Origin: CAVTYH01 sp963773875
GTDB lineage: Bacteria; Planctomycetota; Planctomycetia; Pirellulales; JADZDJ01
DNA: 64,000 nucleotides
Assembly (NCBI GenBank): GCA_963773875.1
Contig: CAVZCV010000019.1
Coordinates: 124,001-188,000 of the forward strand
Direction of reading: 5' to 3'
Shown: positions 54,871-64,000 of the stretch, piece after piece
Numbering within the stretch: position 1 is the first letter of the stretch
How the letters are laid out: every line of letters starts with the position of its first letter
Notes under the pieces: model-generated
What the model was told of the DNA's origin: nothing
Databases searched by the model: none
The model's input: the letters and a program-made list of their open reading frames with translations, nothing else
Position numbers and translations under genes: made by a program

Positions 54871-55393
54871 GTGAAGCCTCTTCTGCGTGCCTGTACAAAA
54901 ACGTCAAAGTTGGTTCAGATCTTGCTACTGTTCAATTCTCTTGTAACAAGCAGGCAAATCGGAAGCAACGATTCGGTCGAAACTGTCGGCAGCAGGGAGA
55001 CGATAGGTCCGAAGTGAGCGCCCGCGCGCTGCTGGTACTACTACGAAGTTTGCAGTTATTCGGCAAAGCCTCGCCATTGCATTGAGAATGCATAATGTGC
55101 TTACAGCGACCGATTTGTGAAAAGCTGTCGGATTCGCTGAATGCAGCTTCCGCCGTTCGGTGGGAGAATCGTTCAAACCGCCCCCACAGGTCCGAGGCCC
55201 TTTGTAAGTGGGCATCAATCTTGGTAAGCTGTTGACACCTGATTACCGGCCTGCCGATGTCTACTTAGACACTCGCCATCCCCGCCCTGTTGGCCGGCTA
55301 CAAGGATGCCAAATGTCCGCACTGTAGCGGCTAACGATTCGCCGCGGATCTTAGTGGCTGGGAGAGCTGCAACGAGTGCTGCAGACGACGTCT
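54871..55393. other. Spacer between the PEP-CTERM gene and a small gene
   Basis: Divergent gap of 523 bp with no convincing gene. A short relic-like open stretch at about 55270-55335 reads LLAGYKDAKCPHCSG before a stop, too short to call. TTGACA at about 55230 has no matching -10. Confidence 0.5.
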
Positions 55394-55576
55394 ATGAGAG
55401 TCATGCATCGAGAATTTCGGGGCGTCTTTACAACGTGGCAAAGATTACTCGATGAAGCGGCCGAATTTGCCAGCGCTTTACAACCAGACCAAATCATTTC
55501 GATCTCGCATTCGGCAGATAACTCGGAAGGGATGGTCGTCGTCTGGTACTGGTCGGAGGGCGCCGACTTGAATTGA
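55394..55576 (+). CDS. Hypothetical small protein
   Basis: 60 aa (MRVMHREFRGVFTTWQRLLD then EAAEFASALQPDQIISISHS), amphipathic with a beta-rich C-terminal half (GMVVVWYWSEGADLN). The composition looks coding, but the start and ribosome-binding site are weak. It precedes the FAAL fusion by 61 bp. Function unknown. Confidence 0.5.
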   Translation: MRVMHREFRGVFTTWQRLLDEAAEFASALQPDQIISISHSADNSEGMVVVWYWSEGADLN

Positions 55577-55637
55577 GCGGCCGGCCTTCGCCAATCCACG
55601 AACTGAAAAATCAAATTAACTGCGGAGACCGATCATC

Positions 55638-58600
55638 GTGCATCTTGATCATTTGCCGGGGTCCTTTTTTGGCCCCTCGAATCTCGTCGACCTCTTGCGA
55701 CATCGGGCGGCACACCAGCCGGACGATTTAGCTTTTTGCTACCTGGTCGATGGCGAGCGGGAAGAACTCTGCTGGACCTACTCGGAACTGGATCGTCGTG
55801 CACGGGCTATTGCTGGCTGGCTGCAATCGCGCGGTCTGCAAGGCGAACGGGCGCTGCTGTTGTATCCGGCGGGACTCGATTTTATTGCCGCATTTTTTGG
55901 TTGCGTTTATGCGGGAGTAGTGGCCGTGCCGGCCTATCCGCCGCGCAAGAATCGTTCGCTGGAGCGGATCGAATCGATCGCCGATGACGCGGAAGCAAAA
56001 GTCACACTCACCACGCAAGAGGTGTTGGATCGAGTGCAGGGCGTGCTGCCAGACAATCCGAATTTGCGCTCGATCGATTGGGCCGCCACCGATCAGTTTC
56101 CCGCGGGCATGGAGCGCGATTGGCATCCGCCAGAGGTGCATGGCGATACGCTTGCGTTTCTGCAATACACTTCAGGTTCCACCGGCACTCCCAAAGGCGT
56201 GATGCTGAGTCACGCCAATTTGATGCATAACTCGGCGCTGATCTGCTATGCGTTCGAGCATACACGCAGCGGCGTCGGCGTGTTTTGGTTGCCAAGCTAT
56301 CACGATATGGGTTTGATCGGCGGCATCTTGCAGCCCATGTATTATGGCCGTCCGAATATTTTGATGTCGCCGATGTCGTTTTTACAGCGACCCTTGCGGT
56401 GGTTGCAGGCGATCACGAAGTACAAGGGCACGGTCAGCGGCGGGCCGAATTTCGCCTATGATCTGTGCCTGAAGCGGATCACTCCAGAAGAGCGCGAATC
56501 ACTTGATTTAAGTTCGTGGACGTTGGCGTTCAACGGTGCCGAGCCAATTCGAGCGGAGACCATTGCCGAATTCAGCCGCACGTTTGCACCTTTCGGTTTT
56601 CATCAAGACGCCTTCTATCCTTGCTACGGCCTAGCGGAAGCTACGCTGATGGTTACCGGCGGTATGCGAACGGCTCCGCCAGTAATTCGCTCTGTCGATG
56701 CGAAATCGATGGAAAACAACCAGGTTGTGGATACGCTGGCTGAAGAAGAAGGCACGCGAACGCTCATTGGCTGCGGCGCGGCGCTGCTGGATCAAGAAGT
56801 CGTGATCGTTGACCCCGATGCCATGACGCGCTGCCCAGACAGGCGCATCGGCGAGATTTGGGTTGCCGGCCCCAGTGTGGCACAAGGCTACTGGCGCCGT
56901 GCCGATGAAACTGCCAATACCTTCCGCGCGTATCTAAAAGACAGCGGTCGCGGGCCGTATTTGCGCACGGGTGATCTAGGATTCATCCACACTGGCGAAC
57001 TGTTCGTCACCGGACGATTGAAAGATCTGCTGATCGTGCACGGGCGGAATCACTATCCGCAAGACATCGAACAAACCGTCGAAAAAGCGCACCCCCTACT
57101 GCGTCCCATGGCCAGCGCTGCGTTCACCGTCGATGTTGGCGGGCGCGAGCGGCTGGGCATCGTGGCCGAAATTGAGCGCGGTCGAAATCGTAGCGACGAA
57201 GAAATCGCGGAAGTGTTTGAGGCGATCAAGCGAACCGTTTCGGCAGAGCACGAAATTCCCGCCGAGGCAATTGTGCTCATCAAAGCGGGCAGCATTCCCA
57301 AAACCTCGAGCGGAAAAATTCAGCGGCACGCTTGCCGGCGAGGGTTTTTGCGCGGCGACGATTTGGAAATCGTCTCGCAGTGGAGGTCGTGGCAAGTTGT
57401 CGATTCCGCCGAAACGAAGTCGTCATCTACGGCCTCTTCGGCTTCTGCTGAATCGCTGAGCGGGGCCGGCGTGAATGGCCATTCGCTCGGCGGACTCGCC
57501 GAACGATTGCCGCCGGTATCAAAGGAGACGACGGCCGTCGTGATGGAGCAAATCACGAAAGTTGCTCGCGAGCGAGCCAAGGGACTGACGCTGGATTCCA
57601 ATCTCCTCGAAATGAGCATGGATTCACTGGAGCGTATGGAGATTGTGGCCGCATTGGAAGACACATTTGGCGGCCGCTTTCCGGAGGAAACTCTGCCCGA
57701 CATGATCACCGTGCGCGATGTCGTCGCGGCCGTTGAGAAGCATCTGGGAAAGACCCCGCGCAAACGTCCGTCTGCTTCGTCGGGTGAGGTGCCTGCCCAG
57801 CACTATCGCTTCGATCTGTTCAGCGAATATGTGGCGCTGAAGCACCAGTGGCAACTGCTGGCATCCACCGGCGCGATGAATCCGTATTTCAAAGTTCACG
57901 AGGGCGTCATCGACGATACGACGACAATCAACGGCCGCGAACTCGTCAGTTGGTCGAGCTATAACTATTTGGGGATGTCAGGCGATCCGGTCGTCGCCGA
58001 GGCCGCCAAAGAGGCGATCGATCGTTACGGCACAAGCGTTTCCGCCAGCCGTCTGGTGTCCGGCGAGAAGACCATTCATCGCGAATTGGAGCGCGCCATT
58101 GCCGATTTTATTGGCGTGGAAGACTCGATCGTGTTCGTGGCCGGCCATTCCACGAACGAAACGACAATTGGTCATCTATTTGGGCCCGGCGATTTAATTC
58201 TGCACGATTCACTCGCCCACAATAGTATTGTGCAAGGATCCATTCTGAGCGGCGCGCATCGCCGGCCATTCCCACACAACGATTGGCAAACGCTCGATCA
58301 ATTGTTAGCCGAACTGCGCCACGAATATCGGCGCGTACTGGTTGCCATTGAAGGCATTTACAGCATGGACGGCGACTATCCGGACTTGCCGCGGTTCATT
58401 GAAGTGAAGAAGAAGCACAAAGCGCTCTTGATGATTGACAAAGCGCATTCGGTCGGCGTCATGGGACCACACGGCCGAGGGATTGGAGAACATTTCGATG
58501 TCGAACCGTCGGACGTGGATATTTGGATGGGCACCGTCAGCAAAGCCCTTGGCAGTTGCGGCGGCTACATTGCCGGAAACAAAGGGCTCATTGAGTATCT

Positions 58601-59054
58601 CAAGTACACCGCGCCGGGGTTCGTATTTGCCAACGGCATGCCAGCGGCCAGTGCAGCCGCGGCGCTGGCCGCGTTGCGGCTATTGGAAGAAGATCCAGAC
58701 CGCGTAGCGCAACTCAATGCCAATAGCAAGTTGTTTTTAACGCTGGCCAAACAGCGCGGCCTGAACACGGGACGCAGCAAAGATTCCGCAGTGGTGCCGG
58801 TGATACTTGGAAATTCGCTCCACGCGTTGCAGCTTTCGGAAGCGATGTTTCGTCGTGGCATCAACGTGCAGCCGATTTTGCATCCGGCTGTCGAGGAAAG
58901 CGCCGCGCGGCTTCGGTTTTTCATTACCGCACGTCATTCGGAAGAACAAATTCGCACAACGGTGGATATTTTGGCCGAGGAACTGCGGAAGATCGATCCT
59001 TCGCATTTGCGGCACCGCGGACCTGTTGAAATGCAGCAGCGTGTCGAGGCCTGA
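55638..59054 (+). CDS. Fatty acyl-AMP ligase / acyl carrier protein / aminoketone synthase fusion
   Basis: 1138 aa, three domains. First, an acyl-AMP ligase (about residues 10-590) with YTSGSTGTPKG (177-187) and YGLAEATL, ending IPKTSSGKIQRHAC. Second, an acyl carrier domain with the phosphopantetheine Ser at about 662 (MSMDSLERME). Third, a PLP-dependent alpha-oxoamine synthase (about 750-1130) with WSSYNYLGMS and the PLP lysine near 969 (TVSKALGSCGGY). The position usually Glu in DEAHS is Lys (DKAHS, residue 935). It would load a fatty acid and condense it with an amino acid to an aminoketone; product unknown. Confidence 0.87.
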   Translation: MHLDHLPGSFFGPSNLVDLLRHRAAHQPDDLAFCYLVDGEREELCWTYSELDRRARAIAGWLQSRGLQGERALLLYPAGLDFIAAFFGCVYAGVVAVPAYPPRKNRSLERIESIADDAEAKVTLTTQEVLDRVQGVLPDNPNLRSIDWAATDQFPAGMERDWHPPEVHGDTLAFLQYTSGSTGTPKGVMLSHANLMHNSALICYAFEHTRSGVGVFWLPSYHDMGLIGGILQPMYYGRPNILMSPMSFLQRPLRWLQAITKYKGTVSGGPNFAYDLCLKRITPEERESLDLSSWTLAFNGAEPIRAETIAEFSRTFAPFGFHQDAFYPCYGLAEATLMVTGGMRTAPPVIRSVDAKSMENNQVVDTLAEEEGTRTLIGCGAALLDQEVVIVDPDAMTRCPDRRIGEIWVAGPSVAQGYWRRADETANTFRAYLKDSGRGPYLRTGDLGFIHTGELFVTGRLKDLLIVHGRNHYPQDIEQTVEKAHPLLRPMASAAFTVDVGGRERLGIVAEIERGRNRSDEEIAEVFEAIKRTVSAEHEIPAEAIVLIKAGSIPKTSSGKIQRHACRRGFLRGDDLEIVSQWRSWQVVDSAETKSSSTASSASAESLSGAGVNGHSLGGLAERLPPVSKETTAVVMEQITKVARERAKGLTLDSNLLEMSMDSLERMEIVAALEDTFGGRFPEETLPDMITVRDVVAAVEKHLGKTPRKRPSASSGEVPAQHYRFDLFSEYVALKHQWQLLASTGAMNPYFKVHEGVIDDTTTINGRELVSWSSYNYLGMSGDPVVAEAAKEAIDRYGTSVSASRLVSGEKTIHRELERAIADFIGVEDSIVFVAGHSTNETTIGHLFGPGDLILHDSLAHNSIVQGSILSGAHRRPFPHNDWQTLDQLLAELRHEYRRVLVAIEGIYSMDGDYPDLPRFIEVKKKHKALLMIDKAHSVGVMGPHGRGIGEHFDVEPSDVDIWMGTVSKALGSCGGYIAGNKGLIEYLKYTAPGFVFANGMPAASAAAALAALRLLEEDPDRVAQLNANSKLFLTLAKQRGLNTGRSKDSAVVPVILGNSLHALQLSEAMFRRGINVQPILHPAVEESAARLRFFITARHSEEQIRTTVDILAEELRKIDPSHLRHRGPVEMQQRVEA

Positions 59055-59155
59055 CAAACTGCCGGAGGCGGTTGTAAATCATGTTGCGCGTGGACAAAAG
59101 TGAAAGGATTCTGTGCCAAGCGACAAATACCTTTCCTGAAACGTGAACCCGCCGC

Positions 59156-59611
59156 TTGTCTGAAATAACACTCACTCACCGCCTGATATTGCCGGCCGAT
59201 ACGAATCATCACGGCACGCTTTACGCCGGTTCGCTAATGCGCATCGCGCTGGAAGCGGCATATGCGACGGCTTTCCGCTGTATCGGGCAGGATGCGAATT
59301 TATTGCTGCGACGAGTGCTGAGCATCGAATGCTACAAGCCGGTCCCTCAGGGATCGTTTGTCGAGATTCGCGGAACGCTTTTGCATGTGACCCGCGCGTA
59401 TTTGGTCACCGGCATCATTGGTGCCGCGCTGCCAGGCACAAGTGGCCCTTGGATGGATGGGCTCTTTGGATTTGCGCAGGTCGACGATGATGGCCGGGCA
59501 ACGGAATTTCCCGGCGACTTGAGCGTCGATCAGATTTCCGCCGAATGGCGAAAACTGCATGAGCGGATGAAGAAGCTGCTAAAAATCCGCGGTCGAAATG
59601 GTGGGGAGTAA
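59156..59611 (+). CDS. Hotdog-fold acyl-CoA thioesterase
   Basis: 151 aa from TTG 59156 (LSEITLTHRLILPADTNHHG); no good ribosome-binding site is seen, so the start is uncertain. PADTNHHGTLYAGSLMRIAL is the typical hotdog active-site stretch (D, N, H, H, G). It follows the acyl-ligase fusion by about 100 bp and may release or edit its acyl chains, or simply be a housekeeping thioesterase. Confidence 0.8.
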   Translation: MSEITLTHRLILPADTNHHGTLYAGSLMRIALEAAYATAFRCIGQDANLLLRRVLSIECYKPVPQGSFVEIRGTLLHVTRAYLVTGIIGAALPGTSGPWMDGLFGFAQVDDDGRATEFPGDLSVDQISAEWRKLHERMKKLLKIRGRNGGE

Positions 59612-59617
59612 TCAAAT

Positions 59618-59983
59618 ATGGCCAGATTGATCACCGGTCCAACAACCATTCAAGCCGCCGGAAACAAACCGAAGACGATCGAAGAATTTATCGGTCGCGT
59701 AAATTCGCAGACGGGCGCGGTTAGTGTGGCGCGCATGAAAAGCCCGTCGGGCTGGGTCGAGCCTGGTCAAACGCCGGAGTTCGACGAATACTCGATCGTG
59801 CTGCATGGCACGCTTCGCGTGACGACCCGGAGTGCTGTTATGGATGTCCACGCAGGGCAGGCAGTTATCGCCGAGCGCGGAGAGTGGGTGCAATACAGCA
59901 CGCCGGGCGTAGAAGGCGCTGAGTACTTTGCGGTGTGTGCGCCTGCATTTTCCCCGGAAACGGTGCATCGGGATGGCAAATGA
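59618..59983 (+). CDS. Cupin-domain protein
   Basis: 121 aa, one cupin barrel: FDEYSIVLHGTLRVTTRSAV then DVHAGQAVIAERGEWVQYST. The residues that usually bind metal are partly replaced, so an enzymatic role is not sure; it may be an EutQ-like small cupin. It starts six bases after the thioesterase stop and is in the same operon. Confidence 0.8.
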   Translation: MARLITGPTTIQAAGNKPKTIEEFIGRVNSQTGAVSVARMKSPSGWVEPGQTPEFDEYSIVLHGTLRVTTRSAVMDVHAGQAVIAERGEWVQYSTPGVEGAEYFAVCAPAFSPETVHRDGK

Positions 59984-60128
59984 GAGAAACTTTGCACACA
60001 ATCGCGTGATTTTGGCGGCGTTGCGACCAACTAAAGACGCGGCAGGAGCGCACGTTTCACTTGCACAATTCGCTGAATCAATTTACCATGGAATTTAGCG
60101 GAGCAAGATCCTTTTTTATTACCAGAGG

Positions 60129-60320
60129 ATGACACTTGTGCTGACCGAACGAGAAGTCTCGCGAAGCTGGCAGGCGCTCTTCAAAGGCGCCGCCTACAAC
60201 GAAGAAACATTTGTGAAAGCCGAAGAATTGCTCGACGAACTGCGTGGTGAAAGCCCACTGCGACACCGGCTGCAGACCGAGCTCGACGAACTTCGAAAAC
60301 TGCAGGTTGCGGACCGATAA
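60129..60320 (+). CDS. Hypothetical small helical protein
   Basis: 63 aa, almost all helix and highly charged (MTLVLTEREVSRSWQALFKG, EETFVKAEELLDELRGESPL). A gagg stands just before the ATG; GTG 60138 is an alternative start. No homologue recognised. It is the last rightward gene before the shared terminator. Confidence 0.55.
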   Translation: MTLVLTEREVSRSWQALFKGAAYNEETFVKAEELLDELRGESPLRHRLQTELDELRKLQVADR

Positions 60321-60410
60321 AGTGAGGGTAGCCAGGGATCACGAAGTCGTGCACAATCGACCGCGCTAAGTGTCTATAGCGGTGACAGACCGACAACCGT
60401 ACAAACAAAG

Positions 60411-60440
60411 CAAGCCCAGGGGATGCGACCCTTGGGCTTG
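60411..60440. terminator. Bidirectional intrinsic terminator
   Basis: caagcccagg and its mate cttgggcttg (with ggg/ccc inside) form a stem of about eleven pairs, followed by atgttttt on the plus side. It lies between the rightward small gene and the leftward BBP7 gene, which converge here. Confidence 0.75.
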
Positions 60441-60487
60441 ATGTTTTTGATAAAGACAGTTCTCGCTATCGCGCGTCATCCAAGCGC

Positions 60488-61921
60488 CTAGCGATTGATT
60501 TCCACGCCGAGACTCAGCCCATTGGTAAAGAACGTATCCCATTTGTTGGCGTCGAGAATTTGCATCGCCGGGAGTACGTAATCCAAACGTCTGCTGGCGC
60601 GGCTGATGCCGCCTCCGAGAATCGCGTTGTAACCGGCCATTACGCCGATGGCTTGTGTCAACTTGTATGTGACGCCCACGCGAAGCTCGCCGACGGGGGC
60701 AAACGTTTCGTCATACCTCCAGCTCTGGAATGAGGTATGGACCATCTGAAACGGCACATTGACCGGCTGTCCGTTGTCAACAAAACTTCCACCCGTGATC
60801 AATGCCGAGCCAAGCTCGCCATTTAAATGGGTCGATTGAAAGTTGACTGCTGCCATGAAGCGGAAGTCAGCCATAATGTCCCAGCGAGCGACATTGTGGT
60901 CATACCTTAGTCCGAGCTGTGGACCAAACATGTTATTGTCGACTGAAGTGTTCCAGAAGCTCGTTCCAGGAAGCGCAACAATTGCATCCCCGGTTCCCGG
61001 AGTATTTGTTTGCACGGCAGTTACGTCGAATGAATCACGCAAGATCATCCAGCGCACACCTGCCTGCAGAGTCCACAAGCCGCCTCGATGCGTCGGCGGA
61101 TACCGCCAAGTTCGATTGATCTCCACCCCGTTCAAACTTGTATCAGTTCGAATTGACATGAAATTGAAAATTGGCACAAGGCGGACTTGGTCACCGAAAT
61201 CGGTGAAACCGGCGAATGCATCGGGGATGCCGTCTCCAGTTGTATCAAGGTTCACAGGCGTGGCCGCAATCTGATCTCTGGGACGACCAAATACACTAGG
61301 AACGCGGTTAAATGGCGTAACCGGACCCGTCAGGTTCAGATCAGCGTCGAAACCGAGGTGCTGAGGATCGACGAATCCCAACAGTTTATTCGTGGGATCG
61401 CGAAACACCACAAAGATCCCACCGGCTACTCCGCCTACGGCGGTGCTTCCAATAACGTCCTGCTGAACCTGGCCCCCAAGGTTCATTACGGTCATGAACC
61501 AACCCTGGTTATCCTCCATGAAGCCAAATTCAAAGCGGTTCCCCCAACTTTGGTCGGCACGCAAAAATCCAGTGTCGAGACTGTTATGGTAGGCGACTTC
61601 GACATCACCAATGGGTTGATTCAGTGAATCAAACGAATTCACGCCGTTGACAAGACCAATGCCCGTCGCACCTTGAACGCCGATATCCGTTCGGTTCGCC
61701 TGCGAAATCGACCAGTAGAGCCGTTCGTACTGGAAGAACATGCCTTCGTTGGGGCGCGGCCAATCGGCGTACGTGCTCAAGTCGGGTGGCTTGAACAGCT
61801 CCAGATCGTACCGGATGTCGCTGGGACCAAAGGGGGTCCAGTGCTGGGCAAACGCCCCGGAAGCACCGACCGCCCAGACGGTCGCGACCATCAACCACAG
61901 TTTAAGTCGAGCGAGCAACAT
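60488..61921 (-). CDS. BBP7-family outer membrane beta-barrel protein
   Basis: 477 aa from MLLARLKLWLMVATVWAVGA; an AAGGTGG lies at correct distance for this start rather than three codons before. Signal peptide to about residue 25 (GAFAQH). The body is rich in aromatic beta strands (LQAGVRWMILRDSFDVTAVQ, MFGPQLGLRYDHNVARWDIM), ending GLSLGVEINR with a terminal polar-aromatic pattern. BBP7 barrels are known mainly from planctomycetes. Function not established. Confidence 0.8.
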   Translation of the reverse strand: MLLARLKLWLMVATVWAVGASGAFAQHWTPFGPSDIRYDLELFKPPDLSTYADWPRPNEGMFFQYERLYWSISQANRTDIGVQGATGIGLVNGVNSFDSLNQPIGDVEVAYHNSLDTGFLRADQSWGNRFEFGFMEDNQGWFMTVMNLGGQVQQDVIGSTAVGGVAGGIFVVFRDPTNKLLGFVDPQHLGFDADLNLTGPVTPFNRVPSVFGRPRDQIAATPVNLDTTGDGIPDAFAGFTDFGDQVRLVPIFNFMSIRTDTSLNGVEINRTWRYPPTHRGGLWTLQAGVRWMILRDSFDVTAVQTNTPGTGDAIVALPGTSFWNTSVDNNMFGPQLGLRYDHNVARWDIMADFRFMAAVNFQSTHLNGELGSALITGGSFVDNGQPVNVPFQMVHTSFQSWRYDETFAPVGELRVGVTYKLTQAIGVMAGYNAILGGGISRASRRLDYVLPAMQILDANKWDTFFTNGLSLGVEINR

Positions 61922-62172
61922 GGTTTGCATCCACCTTGATAGCCATTAGGCCTTGGCGCAAGCTCCCCCTGCGGAGAGTCCGCGCTTTCATGTGTGACGG
62001 TAGTATCGGTTGTGCCGTGCGCAGCAGTTGAACAACTCTGGCAAAGTTTGCCGGAATTGCCGGTTGTTCGACGTCAGCGGTCGGTGGATTGGGAAAGATG
62101 GCTGGTCCGCGCAACGAAGTTACCGCTTGTATTCAGCGACCAAATAGTCGTACCAGCTGAGAAGCCCGCTTG

Positions 62173-62201
62173 TTGTCGCTCTCCTGCCCCGGGCATATAC
62201 T
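62173..62201 (+). promoter_or_regulatory. Promoter for the TraB-like gene
   Basis: TTGTCG (62173-62178), 17-nt spacer, TATACT (62196-62201), 76 bp before the ATG at 62277. The rest of 61922-62276 shows nothing else. Confidence 0.6.
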
Positions 62202-62276
62202 CCACCCAGAGGTCTGCGTTATCCGATTTGCAAGCTCTGTCGTCAGCGTTTGTTGCGATTTTCCGAAGGATCCACC

Positions 62277-63227
62277 ATGTTACGGCCGCTTTCCAAGCCT
62301 TGGCTGTTCTTATTTGCCGCGTTACTAGCGGCCGTTATTACCGTCAGCTTCACGTCACAGCAGCTTGCTAATCGACGAGGAGAGGCGCTCGCGGCCGAAG
62401 CCACTGCGAGCGACAACAAGAAATCGGACGACTCCAAGCGTTACATCCGTGTCGCACGAGATTCCCACGGCCAGCCGCTAGCAATGGAGACCTCAATCGT
62501 ACGGTTGACTCCCAAAGGCAACGACCACACGGGCTTGGAGGTTGATTTGGTCAGTGCGGTTCATGTTGGCGACAAGGGCTATTACGAGGCCCTCAACAAG
62601 CGCTTCAAGAATTATGATGTCGTGTTGTTTGAGCTGGTTGCGCCCGAAGGCACGGTTATTCCCCGGGGCGGTTTGGATCGCAACCGCAACGCGCTGTCGT
62701 CGATTCAAAACGCTATGAAAGATTTGCTGGAGCTCGAATACCAGCTTACAGGTGTCGATTACACGGCCAAAAACTTTGTGCACGCCGATTTTTCGCCCGA
62801 TGAATTCGCACAATCGATGAAAGACAAAGGCGAAAGCTTTTGGACCATCTTTCTGCGGCTCATGGCGGCCGGAATGGCGCAGCAAGCCTCGGGCCGCGGC
62901 AATACCAGCGAAATCGATTTGCTCATGGCGCTCTTCGATCCGCAGCGAGCGCTGAAGCTTAAACGTATCATGGCCGATCAATTCTCCGATATGGATGCAA
63001 TGCTGCTTGCGTTCAATGGGCCCGATGGTTCCACGCTAATTACCGAACGCAACAAAGCCGCGCTCAAAGTGTTGGCGCGCGAAATCGAAGCGGGACGAAA
63101 AAAGATCGCCATCTTTTACGGCGGCGGGCACATGCCCGACATGGAGCAGCGTGCAGGTGAGCAATTCAATTTGAAGCGCGCCGACGTGGAGTGGCTGGAA
63201 GCTTGGAATTTGCGCGAGAAGAAATAG
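62277..63227 (+). CDS. TraB/GumN-type exported protein
   Basis: 316 aa from MLRPLSKPWLFLFAALLAAV, a signal anchor. Family marks are VDLVSAVHVGDKGYYEALNK (H), DVVLFELVAPEGTV (E), TLITERNKAALKVLAREIEA and IFYGGGHMPDMEQR. TraB/GumN/TIKI members are thought to be metalloproteases with E and H ligands; activity here is not shown. A good promoter precedes it. Confidence 0.75.
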   Translation: MLRPLSKPWLFLFAALLAAVITVSFTSQQLANRRGEALAAEATASDNKKSDDSKRYIRVARDSHGQPLAMETSIVRLTPKGNDHTGLEVDLVSAVHVGDKGYYEALNKRFKNYDVVLFELVAPEGTVIPRGGLDRNRNALSSIQNAMKDLLELEYQLTGVDYTAKNFVHADFSPDEFAQSMKDKGESFWTIFLRLMAAGMAQQASGRGNTSEIDLLMALFDPQRALKLKRIMADQFSDMDAMLLAFNGPDGSTLITERNKAALKVLAREIEAGRKKIAIFYGGGHMPDMEQRAGEQFNLKRADVEWLEAWNLREKK

Positions 63228-63345
63228 GCGATGCTATTTTCAATTGCCGCCGGCCACGCGATACTGTGAGGTCTGCGATTGATCAAGCGATGGATGCCGC
63301 TTGAATGGCTTCATTCCTTGTCGACGGATCTCTGCGGTCGCTGCC

Positions 63346-64000
63346 ATGCCACGCCTTTCAATGAACGAAATGACGACCTATCGCTGGTCGTTCGAGGAAG
63401 ACGTGCAACGGTATGCAGCCGCGGGCATTCAGGCGATTGGCGTGTGGCGCCGCAAACTTTCGGATTTCGGCGAAGCACGCGGCATCGAACTGCTTAAGCA
63501 ATCGGGTCTGGCCGTCTCGAATTTATTGTGGGCCGGCGGATTCACCGGCAGCGAGGGACACACCTTCCGCGAAAGCATCGACGATGCCATTGAAGCCATT
63601 CGCGTGGCCGGCGCGATGCAGGCCAAATGCGTGATCATCTACAGTGGCGCCGAGCTGGTCACACGCACAATCATGCGCGGCGACTGTTGACGTCGGCCCT
63701 TAAAGAACTCATTCCGCTCGCCGCGGAGCACAACGTGGTGATGGCACTGGAGCCCATGCATCCGGCATGTGCCGGCGAGTGCACCTTTCTTACCTCGCTG
63801 GCCGACACGCTGGCCTTTCTCGATCAGCTGGGCAGCAAACAGGTGATGCTTTCGTTCGACACCTACTATTTGGGCTCATGCGAACATTCGCTTGATCTAA
63901 TTCGCTCGGCAGCCAATCGCACGGCGGTCGTGCATTTAGCCGATGGCCATCCGCCGGATGAAGAACAGCATCGCACGCCCCTGGGGCGTGGCACGGTACC
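63346..64000 (+). CDS. Sugar phosphate isomerase/epimerase (TIM barrel), partial and frame broken
   Basis: Starts MPRLSMNEMTTYRWSFEEDV and runs to about 63655 in one frame (IQAIGVWRRKLSDFGEARGI, AMQAKCVIIYSGAELVTR). It then continues in another (HNHARRLLTSALKELIPLAA, NVVMALEPMHPACAGECTFL, QVMLSFDTYYLGSCEHSLDL, ADGHPPDEEQHRTPLGRG), as if one to four bases are missing at about 63650-63660. E in LEPMHP, D in SFDTYY and H in VVHLADGHP are the usual metal ligands of AP-endonuclease-2-like isomerases. The gene continues beyond the window. Confidence 0.85.

Noticed and set aside
55270..55335. Short frame ending CPHCSG before the FAAL gene, like the end of a zinc-ribbon protein
   Set aside because: Only about 20 codons are open. 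It could be a relic, but cannot be told from chance.

Overview
The window is bacterial chromosome of about 55% G+C, most likely from a planctomycete (Pirellulales-like). This rests on a DUF1559 protein with a prepilin-type N terminus, a BBP7-type outer-membrane barrel, a PEP-CTERM protein, a GxxExxY protein flanked by 'ccacggagacacagaggcac' repeats, an EF-G with an unusual GTPase motif, a ribosomal operon without L30 or IF-1, and Kdo (LPS) genes. No tRNA, rRNA or CRISPR array was found.

Layout. 0-3.4 kb (minus): Kdo synthesis kdsD and kdsC, a membrane-anchored LptC-like fragment, and a lipoprotein. 3.5-23.2 kb (minus): the fused S10-spc-alpha ribosomal supercluster from rpsJ to rplQ, interrupted between map and rpmJ by a carbonic anhydrase plus SulP transporter pair. 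23.2-28.6 kb: a repeat-bearing spacer, then small stress-type proteins (DUF892, PRC-barrel, a basic KGG-like protein), a double-thioredoxin-domain protein and a small multidrug-type transporter. 28.6-31.9 kb (minus): str cluster rpsL, rpsG, fusA. 32.4-36.4 kb: DUF1559 protein, metF, the GxxExxY element and a GlmU-like beta-helix protein. 36.7-51.3 kb: a metabolic block with a universal stress protein, a CBS protein, a cyclic-nucleotide-binding protein next to a GNAT acetyltransferase, pyruvate:ferredoxin oxidoreductase, a dihydroorotate-dehydrogenase-like protein, a two-subunit biotin carboxylase, and PHA-granule genes (PhaR, phasin, SDR reductase). 51.8-53.4 kb: three ATGA-coupled genes ending in a membrane-anchored trypsin-like protease. 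53.4-64 kb: PEP-CTERM protein, a FAAL-ACP-aminoketone synthase fusion with thioesterase and cupin, BBP7 barrel, TraB-like protein and a sugar-phosphate isomerase cut by the window edge.

The most interesting signal is a three-copy leader element at 37655-37790 (minus), 37903-38031 (plus) and 40621-40756 (plus). Each copy has a sigma70-type promoter with a 17-nt spacer, a first hairpin, a GC-rich terminator-like hairpin whose upper stem differs between copies yet stays paired, a U-rich tract, and a closing GGCC hairpin. The copies precede the stress-protein, CBS/cNMP/GNAT and pyruvate oxidoreductase operons. It looks like an undescribed attenuator or small RNA tying these operons together.

Eight genes, three of them ribosomal proteins or other normally essential genes, are broken by one-base (rarely more) indels, mostly in short homopolymers. 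Errors in the assembled sequence are the simplest explanation. I report them as genes with interrupted frames rather than as decayed pseudogenes.
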